Source: CAZESH01 sp964514665 (GTDB lineage Bacteria > Bacillota > Bacilli > Paenibacillales > KCTC-25726). From it: 17,106 nucleotides of DNA. Location of the stretch: positions 1-17,106 of the forward strand of contig CAZESH010000062.1 in assembly GCA_964514665.1 (NCBI GenBank), read 5' to 3'. Under the pieces are notes generated by a model that was not told where the DNA came from, did not search any database, and was given only the letters and a program-made list of their open reading frames with translations. Positions 6,086 to 12,945 of the stretch are shown piece after piece. Each line of letters begins with the position of its first letter. Position 1 is the first letter of the stretch. The translations under genes were made by a program, and so were the position numbers.

Positions 6086-7618
6086 ATGCAGGAAAATGTA
6101 TCCGCATTCGCAAAAGACAAAACCCTTCGGCAAACCAAGCGTCCGTTTGTGCTGGCCTCGGTCATGCTTGCGATGTTCATGGCTGCGGTCGAAGGCACGA
6201 TCGTGGCCACCGCGATGCCGAGCATCGTTGCCGATTTGGGCGGCTTTAAACTGTTCAGTTGGGTTTTTTCGGTTTTTCTGCTCATGCAAGCGATTACCAT
6301 TCCGATTTACGGAAAGCTTGCTGATCTATTCGGAAGAAAACCGGTATTTGTCGGCGGAGTTGTCGTCTTCTTGATCGGATCGGTGCTGTGCGGACTGGCC
6401 GTTAATATGAAGCTGTTGATCATCTACCGGCTGATTCAGGGAATCGGAGCAGGTGCGGTTCAGCCGATTGCCATGACGATTGTCGGAGATATATACAGCA
6501 TGGAGGAACGCGGCAAAATCCAGGGTTATCTGAGCAGCGTCTGGGGCATTTCCTCGGTGATCGGCCCGACTTTAGGCGGTATATTTGTCGAGTATATCAA
6601 TTGGTCGCTCGTATTCTGGGTTAACATTCCGATCGGTATATTGGCCATTATCGGGCTAACCCTGTTTCTCCATGAAAAGGTTGAAAAGAAACGGCACTCC
6701 ATCGATTATGTTGGATCCGCCCTGCTCTTTCTGTCCGTCAGCGCTTTGATGGTCGTGCTTGTGCAGGCCGGCGTGAATTGGCCCTGGAGCTCCGCACCGG
6801 TATTGATTTTACTCGCGGTGTTCGTGACGGGGATCAGCTTGTTCCTGCTGCAGGAAAGGCGCGCGAAGGAGCCGATGATGCCGCTCGGCTTGTGGAGACA
6901 GCGATTGATCATGATCTGCAACCTCGGTTCCCTGACATCCGGGGCATTGATGATCGGCATCTCCACTTTCCTCCCCACATTCGTTCAGGGCGTCATGGAG
7001 AAAAGTCCGACTGTCGCAGGCTCTGTACTGGCGATGATGTCCATCGGCTGGCCGCTCGCGGCAGCCGTCGGAGGAAGATACTTGGTCCGCATCGGCTTCT
7101 ACAGGATTGCTTTGCTCGGTGCCTCCCTGCTGATTTTCGGCGGTGTTTTGTTCGTTCTGCTCAAGCCCGAATACGGACCGCTGTGGGCGGGATTCGCCAC
7201 CTTCGTAGTCGGAGTGGGAATGGGCTTGACCTCGACGGTATTTGTGGTGGCGGTTCAAAGCAGTGTCGACTGGAAGATGAGAGGGGTGGCCACTGCCTCC
7301 AACATGTTCATGCGCATCCTGGGCACAACGATCGGTGCATCGCTGCTCGGGGGCATTCTTAACAGCAGGCTTCACGCTTATCTGAACGGCAAGCAAAGTC
7401 CGACCGGAGAGCCGCTCACCATCGATTTGACCAATCGGCTTTTGGATCCCGGGCAAAAAGCGCAGCTGCCGCAAAAAGTGATCAAGCTGCTGCAGGAAGG
7501 CTTGACGCTTGCCATCCATAACGTTTACTTCGCCGTTCTCGCGCTTGCTGTTCTGACCTTGCTGCTTGTCCTGTTTTTGCCCCGGGGCGGGAGCAGCGGC
7601 ACGCCGGCAAAGCACTGA
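6086..7618 (+). CDS. MFS drug/H+ antiporter, DHA2 family (EmrB/QacA-like)
   Basis: 510 residues with the hydrophobicity of a 14-helix DHA2 exporter. Visible signatures: VEGTIVATAMPSI in helix 1 (residues 35-47, with Glu where many members have Asp), motif A GKLADLFGRKPV (76-87), YRLIQGIGAGA (motif B, Arg115) and motif C GISSVIGPTLGGIF (154-167). A soluble linker (HEKVEKKRHSIDY) follows helix 6. AAGGAGGAG lies 6 bases before the ATG. It should export hydrophobic or cationic compounds across the cell membrane using the proton gradient. The substrate cannot be predicted. No regulator gene adjoins it; control probably comes from the shared spacer with the DoxX gene. Confidence 0.93.
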   Translation: MQENVSAFAKDKTLRQTKRPFVLASVMLAMFMAAVEGTIVATAMPSIVADLGGFKLFSWVFSVFLLMQAITIPIYGKLADLFGRKPVFVGGVVVFLIGSVLCGLAVNMKLLIIYRLIQGIGAGAVQPIAMTIVGDIYSMEERGKIQGYLSSVWGISSVIGPTLGGIFVEYINWSLVFWVNIPIGILAIIGLTLFLHEKVEKKRHSIDYVGSALLFLSVSALMVVLVQAGVNWPWSSAPVLILLAVFVTGISLFLLQERRAKEPMMPLGLWRQRLIMICNLGSLTSGALMIGISTFLPTFVQGVMEKSPTVAGSVLAMMSIGWPLAAAVGGRYLVRIGFYRIALLGASLLIFGGVLFVLLKPEYGPLWAGFATFVVGVGMGLTSTVFVVAVQSSVDWKMRGVATASNMFMRILGTTIGASLLGGILNSRLHAYLNGKQSPTGEPLTIDLTNRLLDPGQKAQLPQKVIKLLQEGLTLAIHNVYFAVLALAVLTLLLVLFLPRGGSSGTPAKH

Positions 7619-7641
7619 AGAAATGAAGCATGCGCGTTCGG

Positions 7642-7663
7642 CGCCAAGGGTCATAATTTGGCG
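7642..7663. promoter_or_regulatory. Inverted repeat CGCCAA-N10-TTGGCG
   Basis: Six-base perfect arms lie between the efflux gene and the small gene at 7703, with no T run, so it is a poor terminator. It could be a repressor site or a weak hairpin. TTGGCG could also serve as a -35, but no good -10 follows. Confidence 0.3.
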
Positions 7664-7702
7664 TGATCCTGTTAAAACTATCCCCGAAGGAGGGTGATGG
7701 CA

Positions 7703-7939
7703 ATGACGGATCACCGGATCAATCCGATCTCGGGCGAAAGAGTGCAGGTAGATGGTGTATATGCAAACGATTGGGGCCGACAGGAAATCTTCCGCCGCGG
7801 TGAAACATTTCCCGCCGATGAACAAATGGGCACGACAACCTGGGACTTGGTCAGCTTCTTGGAAGAAAGCCAATTGGAGGTACATGACCAAAACCTGAGA
7901 ACCAGTCCACGGCTTCATACCGACCGAAGAGATAAATAA
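7703..7939 (+). CDS. Small hypothetical protein, weakly YjzC-like
   Basis: 78 residues. The ATG at 7703 is preferred because AAGGAGGG ends 8 bases upstream; the GTG at 7694 and ATG at 7697 overlap or abut that site. The core (GERVQVDGVYAN, FRRGETFPADEQMGTTTW) has the layout 'pattern for a small beta fold, GVY, then GETFP' seen in the short Bacillus YjzC-like proteins, with a charged C-terminal tail. No signal or membrane segment. It lies 84 bases after the efflux gene and before a terminator, so it may be co-transcribed. The function is unknown; the YjzC link is a suggestion only. Confidence 0.7.
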   Translation: MTDHRINPISGERVQVDGVYANDWGRQEIFRRGETFPADEQMGTTTWDLVSFLEESQLEVHDQNLRTSPRLHTDRRDK

Positions 7940-7949
7940 ATCCGGACCC

Positions 7950-7995
7950 ATCGGGTTGTCCAAGCGAAGCTGCTTGGGACAGCCCGATTTCGTTT
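7950..7995 (+). terminator. Long hairpin terminator between convergent genes
   Basis: ATCGGGTTGTCCAAGC pairs with GCTTGGGACAGCCCGAT around a 6-base loop, with one G-U-type pair and one bulged base, followed by TTTCGTTT. It ends the transcript of the small gene at 7703 and lies just beyond the stop of the minus-strand chromate transporter gene. Confidence 0.75.
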
Positions 7996-8009
7996 GCGAA
8001 GGTAATTTC

Positions 8010-8546
8010 TTAACTGAAAAAGGCGGCGCCCGCCAATCCCGAGAAGAGGATTACAAAGAGCGGATGCGCCCTAAGGCGGATAAAAGCAAACATGCCTGCT
8101 AGCAGTATTACCCACGCAGCCAAGGAATGGGCGGAAAACCCGCTTTTTGCAAAATAGTTCCATCCAAAGTGCACGGCCGCATAAATAATCAGTCCCATCA
8201 CTACCGGACGCAAGCCGTAAAATGCCGATTTCACAAGCTTGTGCTTATGTACCTTGGAGAAAAAGACCGCAGCGAATATGATCAAGATCAGAGAAGGCAG
8301 CACAATGCCGAGTGCTGCTGCCAACGTTCCGGGCAATCCCGCGGCTTCATAGCCTACAATCACCGCGCTGTTAGTGGCAATCGGACCCGGAGACATGCCC
8401 GCAATCGCTACGGCATTGGTAAACGCCTCCCGGCTCATCCAGTGGTTAAGCAGCGTTTCATGCTCGATGATGGGAATCATCGCATATCCGCCGCCGAATG
8501 AAATCAGACCGATTTTAAAAAAAGTCCAGAGCAAATGGATCAGCAT
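8010..8546 (-). CDS. chrA: Chromate transporter, short-chain CHR protein (second of pair)
   Basis: 178 residues, half the size of a full ChrA. The CHR signature is present near the N-terminus: FFKIGLISFGGGYAMIPIIE, then AIAGMSPGPIATNSA. About five to six membrane helices follow. It starts 26 bases after its partner with GGGAGGA before the ATG, so the two form one operon, as ywrB-ywrA do in Bacillus subtilis, where both halves are needed together for chromate efflux. The membrane pump exports chromate and may also act on sulfate. No chrB-type regulator is visible. Confidence 0.92.
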   Translation of the reverse strand: MLIHLLWTFFKIGLISFGGGYAMIPIIEHETLLNHWMSREAFTNAVAIAGMSPGPIATNSAVIVGYEAAGLPGTLAAALGIVLPSLILIIFAAVFFSKVHKHKLVKSAFYGLRPVVMGLIIYAAVHFGWNYFAKSGFSAHSLAAWVILLAGMFAFIRLRAHPLFVILFSGLAGAAFFS

Positions 8547-8572
8547 GTTATCCTCCCATAGTTGCGAATTCC

Positions 8573-9259
8573 CTAAATTCCCTCTCCGAAAAAGTAATCG
8601 TCATATTTATGGGCGGCCTCTTCCTCCTGATGCTTGTCCCCGGAACCCGTATTGCCGCCCGAATGCTCCTCTGCTCTGGATTTTTCCGTCCGTCCGGACA
8701 GTCCCAATCTTGTCTTGCCCTGAATCAGCAGCATGCCCGAGGCCGCTCCCAAAGGGATGACAAAAAGCGGACGGATAAACGAAAAAATCAGCAGCGAAAC
8801 GGTAAGGACGAACAGCACAAGCGTCGAAAAGTCGATGATCGCGGTTTTCGCCATGCGCCAGCCTGCATAGGCGATCAGGCCGATAATGGCAATTTGAATG
8901 CCTTCCATGGCCGCGATCACTTTGCGGTTATCCGAGAAGAAATGGAAGAAGAGCAGCAGCAGCAAAACAATCACAAAGGTCGGAAGCGTAATTCCCAGCA
9001 ATGCGGCGACAGCCCCTCTCAGTCCGGCAAGCCGAAAGCCGACAAAAATCGCCGCATTCACGCCAATTCCGCCCGGAGCGGAACCGGAAATCGAAATGAT
9101 ATCGTGCATTTCCGCTTGGGTCATCCACTTCCGGCGGTCGACCACTTCCGCTTCTATGGCCGGGAGCATGGCGTAGCCGCCGCCAAAAGAAAGCGGACTG
9201 ATTTTGAAAAAAGACAGCATGATCCGGCCAAGCAAACGCATGGAAATATTCTTCGGCAT
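8573..9259 (-). CDS. chrA: Chromate transporter, short-chain CHR protein (first of pair)
   Basis: About 228 residues from the ATG at 9259, which has a weak GGTAGGG upstream; an in-frame TTG at 9283 lacks any ribosome binding site. CHR signature: FFKISPLSFGGGYAMLPAIE and ISGSAPGGIGVNAA. Hydrophobic helices run to about residue 180. The last 50 residues are a hydrophilic, Lys/Glu/Gly-rich tail (EKSRAEEHSGG, KHQEEEAAHKYDD) that is unusual for short CHR proteins and probably lies in the cytoplasm. Together with the gene at 8010 it forms a heteromeric transporter. It diverges from tgl. Confidence 0.9.
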   Translation of the reverse strand: MPKNISMRLLGRIMLSFFKISPLSFGGGYAMLPAIEAEVVDRRKWMTQAEMHDIISISGSAPGGIGVNAAIFVGFRLAGLRGAVAALLGITLPTFVIVLLLLLFFHFFSDNRKVIAAMEGIQIAIIGLIAYAGWRMAKTAIIDFSTLVLFVLTVSLLIFSFIRPLFVIPLGAASGMLLIQGKTRLGLSGRTEKSRAEEHSGGNTGSGDKHQEEEAAHKYDDYFFGEGI

Positions 9260-9360
9260 CTTCGTCCCTACCTTCAGACTCAATTATTGATTCGGATATA
9301 CCACTGTTTATAAACTGCCCCAAGTCGAAAAAAAACACACCGTTTCCCCTGATTTTTCCG

Positions 9361-9390
9361 TTCAATTGCAGCGTTTCCCGTCATACATAT
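9361..9390 (+). promoter_or_regulatory. Possible mother-cell sigma promoter of tgl
   Basis: CATACATAT at 9382-9390 resembles the CATA-type -10 elements of sigma-E and sigma-K, 14 bases after TTCAATT (9361-9367). The match to either consensus is partial. Support is mostly contextual: tgl of Bacillus subtilis is expressed in the mother cell late in sporulation. Confidence 0.3.
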
Positions 9391-9442
9391 GAGTAGGCGG
9401 CCTGTAATAATCGCCGTCAAACCCTCCGGAGGAGTGAAAGCG

Positions 9443-10321
9443 ATGATCGTCGTCAACGGTTCCCGGTTCGATCCGGGGCAAGCTGCACCGAACCCCCCCT
9501 TGACGGAAAACTGCCTGACCATCGCGGGCAACATGAATGAAAGCGCGGAAAGCTTCGCCTATTCATCCTACAAGCAATTGGGCTTTGAGCTCTATCTTCG
9601 CGATCATATCGTGAAGGCCGCCAAAGCTTTGAATTCCGGGCGGACCTCGTTTGCCTCTTTTGCCAAAGACCGGTGCAATCCCGAATACTGGGAAAGGACG
9701 GAAGAAGGCGGATTTAAGCTGAAGAGCTCACAATCTTCCTCGCAAGCCGTGCGGGACATCTTTCAGCAGGGAGAGCTGTACAGCTTCGAATGCGCAACCG
9801 CAATTGTGATTATTTATTATAAGGCGGTTCTTGAGTCGATCGGTGAAGCATCGTTCAACCGTCTGTTCACCAATATTTATTTGCACGATTGGCAGTATGA
9901 CAAGGATTTGGGGCTGCGTATTGTGTATCCCGAGGAGGCGATTCCCGGCGATGTGAAATATTTTGACAACCCCGATGTCGATCCGAAGCATATGGTTTGG
10001 CAAGGGGAAAATACGGTCTATGTCGGCGGCGGCAAATTTTTCGGCCATGGCATCGGCATTACCACCGGGGAGAAAATCATCACCCATTTGAACAAGTACC
10101 GCAAGCGCGGGTCCACAAAATCCGCAACGCTGCTAAAGCAAACCACCCGTCCGGACTTTTCTTATCTGCTGCAGTTCAGCGACGATTTTCCCGACGTTCC
10201 GCTTCAGTTTTCCGGTACAGGTACTATACGCAAAAGAGAATTTATGACCGTTACAATCGGCACAAAAACATATGCAGTTTCCCATTCTCCAGAAAACAAA
10301 GAAGTGACTGCAGATGGCTAA
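9443..10321 (+). CDS. tgl: Spore protein-glutamine gamma-glutamyltransferase (transglutaminase)
   Basis: 292 residues from the ATG with GGAGGAG 8 bases upstream. It matches Bacillus subtilis Tgl along its length: SFECATAIVIIYYKAVLE holds the catalytic Cys117 and Glu116, WQGEN holds Glu189 (the counterpart of Glu187), and HGIGITTGEKII with LNKYRKRG follows. Tgl forms gamma-glutamyl-lysine bonds between spore coat proteins such as GerQ in the mother cell. Two features differ from the 245-residue B. subtilis enzyme: a slightly longer N-terminal part and about 45 extra C-terminal residues after LLKQTTRPDFSYLLQF, of unknown role. The extension overlaps the carbonic anhydrase start by 8 bp. Confidence 0.93.
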   Translation: MIVVNGSRFDPGQAAPNPPLTENCLTIAGNMNESAESFAYSSYKQLGFELYLRDHIVKAAKALNSGRTSFASFAKDRCNPEYWERTEEGGFKLKSSQSSSQAVRDIFQQGELYSFECATAIVIIYYKAVLESIGEASFNRLFTNIYLHDWQYDKDLGLRIVYPEEAIPGDVKYFDNPDVDPKHMVWQGENTVYVGGGKFFGHGIGITTGEKIITHLNKYRKRGSTKSATLLKQTTRPDFSYLLQFSDDFPDVPLQFSGTGTIRKREFMTVTIGTKTYAVSHSPENKEVTADG

Positions 10322-10943
10322 AGCCAACGGTCTGTATCCGCTCGGGCAAACGTTCATGCATAATCCGCCCGTCGCCGAGGTTCCCGCCGCAAGCATGCCG
10401 AAAATCAGCGAAAGGGCCGTGGTCGGCAGAGATTCCATCCTCATTGGCGACGTATATGTCAGCGACGATGTGTTTGTCGGCTTCCATAATGTAATCCGCG
10501 CCGATTCGGCTTCACCCTTTTTTATCGGAGCGTATACAAATATTCAAGACTTTGTGCTGATACACTGCCATCCGAATTCCTATGTGGAAGTAAACGGCAA
10601 GAAGTTCGGGGTATATATCGAAGACCGCGTGAGCATTTTGCATCACGCCGCTCCACATGGCCCGCTCTATGTGGGAAGCAGAACCTTCATCGGTCAGCAC
10701 GCTTCCATTTATGACGCCGAGATCGGGCGCGACTGCGTGATCATGCACGGCGCCGTCATCACCGAAGGCGTGAAGATCGCCGACAACCGCTTCATCGCGC
10801 CCGGACAGAACATCTGGAAGCAGGAGCAGGCCGATGCACTTCCGAAGGTGCCGGCCAAGTACCGCGGATTAAACGAACAAATCGTGGATCACTATTACCG
10901 GTTGGGCAAATCCTATCGGCAGCATACTTCGCTTTTTGTTTGA
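10314..10943 (+). CDS. Gamma-class carbonic anhydrase (left-handed beta-helix)
   Basis: 209 residues with hexapeptide repeats of a left-handed beta-helix from about residue 30 to 155, then C-terminal helices. It resembles archaeal Cam more than short YrdA/PaaY proteins. Arg62, Asp64, Gln78 and Asp79 match the active-site set (Arg59, Asp61, Gln75 and Asp76 of Cam). The three zinc ligands are His84 (LIHCH), His110 and His115 (LHHAAPHGP). The acidic loop of Cam is missing, as in the CamH subgroup, which accounts for the shorter spacing between the first two ligands. It should hydrate CO2 as a trimer. The start lies inside the end of tgl, with only a weak site (GAAGTGA), so translation is probably coupled. 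A non-CA acyltransferase relative is less likely because all metal ligands are kept. Confidence 0.88.
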   Translation: MAKANGLYPLGQTFMHNPPVAEVPAASMPKISERAVVGRDSILIGDVYVSDDVFVGFHNVIRADSASPFFIGAYTNIQDFVLIHCHPNSYVEVNGKKFGVYIEDRVSILHHAAPHGPLYVGSRTFIGQHASIYDAEIGRDCVIMHGAVITEGVKIADNRFIAPGQNIWKQEQADALPKVPAKYRGLNEQIVDHYYRLGKSYRQHTSLFV

Positions 10944-10967
10944 CATTTCCCGCAGCACTCCACGCAA

Positions 10968-11006
10968 AGAAGGGGGCCTGACTGTACTGTCGGCCCCCGC
11001 TTCGTT
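10968..11006. terminator. Hairpin terminator between convergent genes
   Basis: AGGGGGCCTGAC pairs with GTCGGCCCCC around a short loop with one bulged T, followed by GCTTCGTTTT. It ends the tgl-carbonic anhydrase transcript and touches the stop codon of the minus-strand gene. Confidence 0.75.
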
Positions 11007-11255
11007 TTACTCCTCGCGAATATCCGCTTCGTCGCGGTAATTTCTTATTTGCTCGACAAATTCCGCGATCTGATCTTTGTATGCCTTCGGCGCATAGACG
11101 GCAGCCCAGCCCTTGGTCAGCTCGAACAGGTTTCCGTATACATCGTCATGAAAGGTTCTCAATTCGAAAGGAATCTGATGATCCGTCAAAATCGGCTCCA
11201 GCATTTGCCCTTCAAACACATTGTTCAGCACCGCGGCTTTCACGAATGGTTCCAT
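11007..11255 (-). CDS. DUF2007-like small protein (putative signal-transducing fold)
   Basis: 82 residues from the ATG at 11255, preceded by GGGGGAGGGG; the in-frame ATG at 11288 lacks a site. The pattern 'LNNVFEGQMLEPILTDHQIPFELRTF' (read here in parts: LNNVFEGQML, ILTDHQIPFEL) followed by GWAAVYAPKAYKDQIAEFV is the layout of DUF2007 proteins, a small ferredoxin-like fold of unknown role: two helices that 'hop' between sources, a short beta pair and a final helix. No membrane or export signal. It is a single-gene unit with its own promoter. Confidence 0.72.
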   Translation of the reverse strand: MEPFVKAAVLNNVFEGQMLEPILTDHQIPFELRTFHDDVYGNLFELTKGWAAVYAPKAYKDQIAEFVEQIRNYRDEADIREE

Positions 11256-11292
11256 CCGCCCCTCCCCCTTCCATGCGACTGAATTCACCCTT

Positions 11293-11321
11293 ATTATACA
11301 CGGAAAAGATGGTAATATGAA
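11293..11321 (-). promoter_or_regulatory. Promoter of the 11007-11255 gene
   Basis: On the minus strand a perfect TATAAT (11298-11293) lies 17 bases after TTCATA (11321-11316), about 38 bases upstream of the start codon. This is a good vegetative (sigma-A) promoter. Confidence 0.6.
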
Positions 11322-11398
11322 TATAGATCCCTGCAGGTGGAAATGGAATTCCCCAGGATGGGAATCCTAATCTAGAACCAAAAGGAGGCAGCAAAAGG

Positions 11399-11668
11399 AT
11401 GAATTCATCTGATCGTCGTGAGGATTTGGAAAAGCAGGTAAGCGATGCATTGACCGAAGGCGAAATGCAAAGCCAAGACCGTGACGAAGCCGTAAAACGG
11501 AAGCTTTCGTCCAAGTATGAAATCCGCGTCCAAGCCGAGCTTGATCCGATTGTCGAGGAAACCGTCATCTATCGCCGCATGGCCAAGGAAGTGGATGACC
11601 GTTATGAACGGATTTTGGACAGACATAAGCCCGGGACCGACGGTGCGGAAAGTACAGACAAGAAATAA
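11399..11668 (+). CDS. Small highly charged protein of unknown function
   Basis: 89 residues, with AAGGAGG 10 bases before the ATG. The sequence is almost wholly helical and charged (DRREDLEKQVSDALTEGEM; RDEAVKRKL; VIYRRMAKEVDDRYERILD), with no cysteine, no membrane segment and no signal peptide. A helical hairpin or coiled coil is likely. I do not recognise a family. The gene is isolated between two minus-strand genes. Its last four codons and stop lie inside a long palindromic terminator. Confidence 0.75.
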   Translation: MNSSDRREDLEKQVSDALTEGEMQSQDRDEAVKRKLSSKYEIRVQAELDPIVEETVIYRRMAKEVDDRYERILDRHKPGTDGAESTDKK

Positions 11669-11699
11669 GGATGCGCCCGGCGCATCCTTATTTCTTGTC
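11657..11699. terminator. 43-bp perfect palindrome, bidirectional terminator
   Basis: Two 21-base arms starting GACAAGAAATAAGG and ending CCTTATTTCTTGTC are perfectly complementary around a single central C. The left arm carries the last codons and the TAA of the small gene at 11399; the right arm ends 18 bases from the stop of the convergent DUF554 gene. A/T-rich outer arms give U-rich 3' ends on both strands. Confidence 0.8.
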
Positions 11700-11717
11700 C
11701 TCCCGAATCATAACTTC

Positions 11718-12434
11718 TCAAGCCGACAGACGGCTGAACCAATCGATTAGGGGGACGCCAAGCGCTGCAATCAGCAGCGATGGAAGCAGGTTGGCCACAC
11801 GAATCTTGACAAGCTCGAGCAGATCCAGACCAAGCGCAATAATCAGCACACCTCCGACTCCGGTCAGCTCGGCAATCACCTGCTGAAGCTCTGCATGGCT
11901 GAGCAGCAAAGAGATCGCACCTGCAGACACCGCAATCAGTCCTTGGTAAATGAACACGGGAAATGCCGAAATCATCACGCCAACACCAAGCGTGGAAGCA
12001 AAAATCACGGCGGAAAACCCGTCCAGCATCGCTTTTGTATACAAAATATCATGATCGTGTCTGAGTCCGCCGTCAAGCGCACCCAGAATGGCCATCGGCC
12101 CAATGCAGTACACGAGCGTGGCAGTGACGAATCCGGTGGCGATTCTTCCTTTGCCGCGGGTGCCGAATTTCCCCTCCAGCCAAGCCCCCAATCGCTGCAG
12201 CAGCAGCTCGAGCCGCAGCAGCTCGCCGATGATTCCGCCAATTACCAAACTGGCTACAAGCAGCAGATACATTTGCGACTTCAAAGACATGGTAATGCCC
12301 AGTATTACGACCGCCAAGCCGATTGCCTGCATGACGGTTTTGCGTATGCCTTCGGAAATGCGCGGCATCGCAGAACCGGCCAATCCTCCGATCACAATCG
12401 CCAGCGCATTTACAATCGTTCCCCATAAGATCAT
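11718..12434 (-). CDS. DUF554 family membrane protein (YdfK-like)
   Basis: 238 residues from the ATG at 12434, with AGAAGGAA upstream. About seven hydrophobic helices are visible, starting ILWGTIVNALAIVIGGLAG and continuing through VMQAIGLAVVILGITMSL, YLLLVASLVIGGIIGE, FVTATLVYCIGPMAILGALD and LDGFSAVIFASTLGVGVM. The CIGPMAILGALDGG and KAMLDGFSA motifs mark DUF554, which includes Bacillus subtilis YdfK and YqgA of Escherichia coli. It is predicted to be a transporter of unknown substrate. Convergent with the small charged gene; upstream it diverges from a small membrane protein gene. Confidence 0.9.
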   Translation of the reverse strand: MILWGTIVNALAIVIGGLAGSAMPRISEGIRKTVMQAIGLAVVILGITMSLKSQMYLLLVASLVIGGIIGELLRLELLLQRLGAWLEGKFGTRGKGRIATGFVTATLVYCIGPMAILGALDGGLRHDHDILYTKAMLDGFSAVIFASTLGVGVMISAFPVFIYQGLIAVSAGAISLLLSHAELQQVIAELTGVGGVLIIALGLDLLELVKIRVANLLPSLLIAALGVPLIDWFSRLSA

Positions 12435-12664
12435 ATGCTTTTTTGTTCCTTCCTTCTGCCATCTCTTTCGATGTATTATGCATGGAGCCATGAATTTTTA
12501 TATGAGCCTAGACCATTATCAGCGAAACAAAATCAAAAATCAATAGTGTCGTGCACAACCGATAGTCAACGGTCACGTTAAATCATATGGACTTTATCAA
12601 CAATCTGAGTTATTATTTAATAATTATTATCCATGCAATGGATCGACAAGGAGCGGGTTTAACC

Positions 12665-12904
12665 ATGATGCGTATCGGAGCCTCCATCATACTCGGTTTT
12701 GTTCTTATACTGCTGCAATCGTTTATTGTAATGAAATTCAATCACTACAGCTCCATTCAGTTTGCCAAGCCGCATTATATCGTGACCGTTTGGATTCTGA
12801 ATTTCTTTTTTTCCTACTCCATCCTGACGCAAATCTACAATTGGATGGAAACCAACCATTTGCTGAACAGCGCTTCCGAAGAATCCGAATCCTTAGAAGA
12901 ATAG
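12665..12904 (+). CDS. Small two-helix membrane protein, unknown
   Basis: 79 residues. The ATG at 12665 is chosen because AAGGAG lies 11 bases upstream; an in-frame ATG at 12587 has no such site. Two hydrophobic segments are seen: GASIILGFVLILLQSFIVM (about 5-23) and YIVTVWILNFFFSYSIL (about 38-54), with an acidic C-terminal tail (EESESLEE). I do not recognise a family. It is a single-gene unit with an A/T-rich upstream region and its own terminator. Confidence 0.72.
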   Translation: MMRIGASIILGFVLILLQSFIVMKFNHYSSIQFAKPHYIVTVWILNFFFSYSILTQIYNWMETNHLLNSASEESESLEE

Positions 12905-12911
12905 AAACGGC

Positions 12912-12945
12912 AAAAAAGCAGCCCCTCCCGGGAGCTGCTTTTTTA
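12912..12945. terminator. Bidirectional hairpin terminator
   Basis: AAAAAAGCAGC and GCTGCTTTTTT flank a CCCTCCCGGGAG core, giving A and T runs on both sides. The right end contains the stop codon of the minus-strand hydrolase gene, so it serves both converging genes. Confidence 0.8.

Noticed and set aside
6809..7963. A 384-codon open frame on the minus strand opposite the efflux gene
   Set aside because: It is a shadow of the MFS gene. The predicted product is rich in Gln, Arg, His and Cys without any domain pattern, there is no ribosome site, and the plus-strand frame has clear DHA2 motifs.
8609..9313. A 234-codon open frame on the plus strand opposite the first CHR gene
   Set aside because: The product is Arg/Gln/Lys-rich and low in hydrophobic residues, as expected for the complement of a membrane protein gene. 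The minus strand has the CHR signature.
11345..11368. Imperfect inverted repeat around GGAATTCCCC and GGGAATCC
   Set aside because: Arms do not match without a bulge, no promoter elements are clearly placed around it and there is no T run.
12610..12623. A/T-rich palindrome TTATTA-TT-TAATAA upstream of the small membrane protein
   Set aside because: Low-complexity A/T sequence in a promoter region gives such symmetry by chance.
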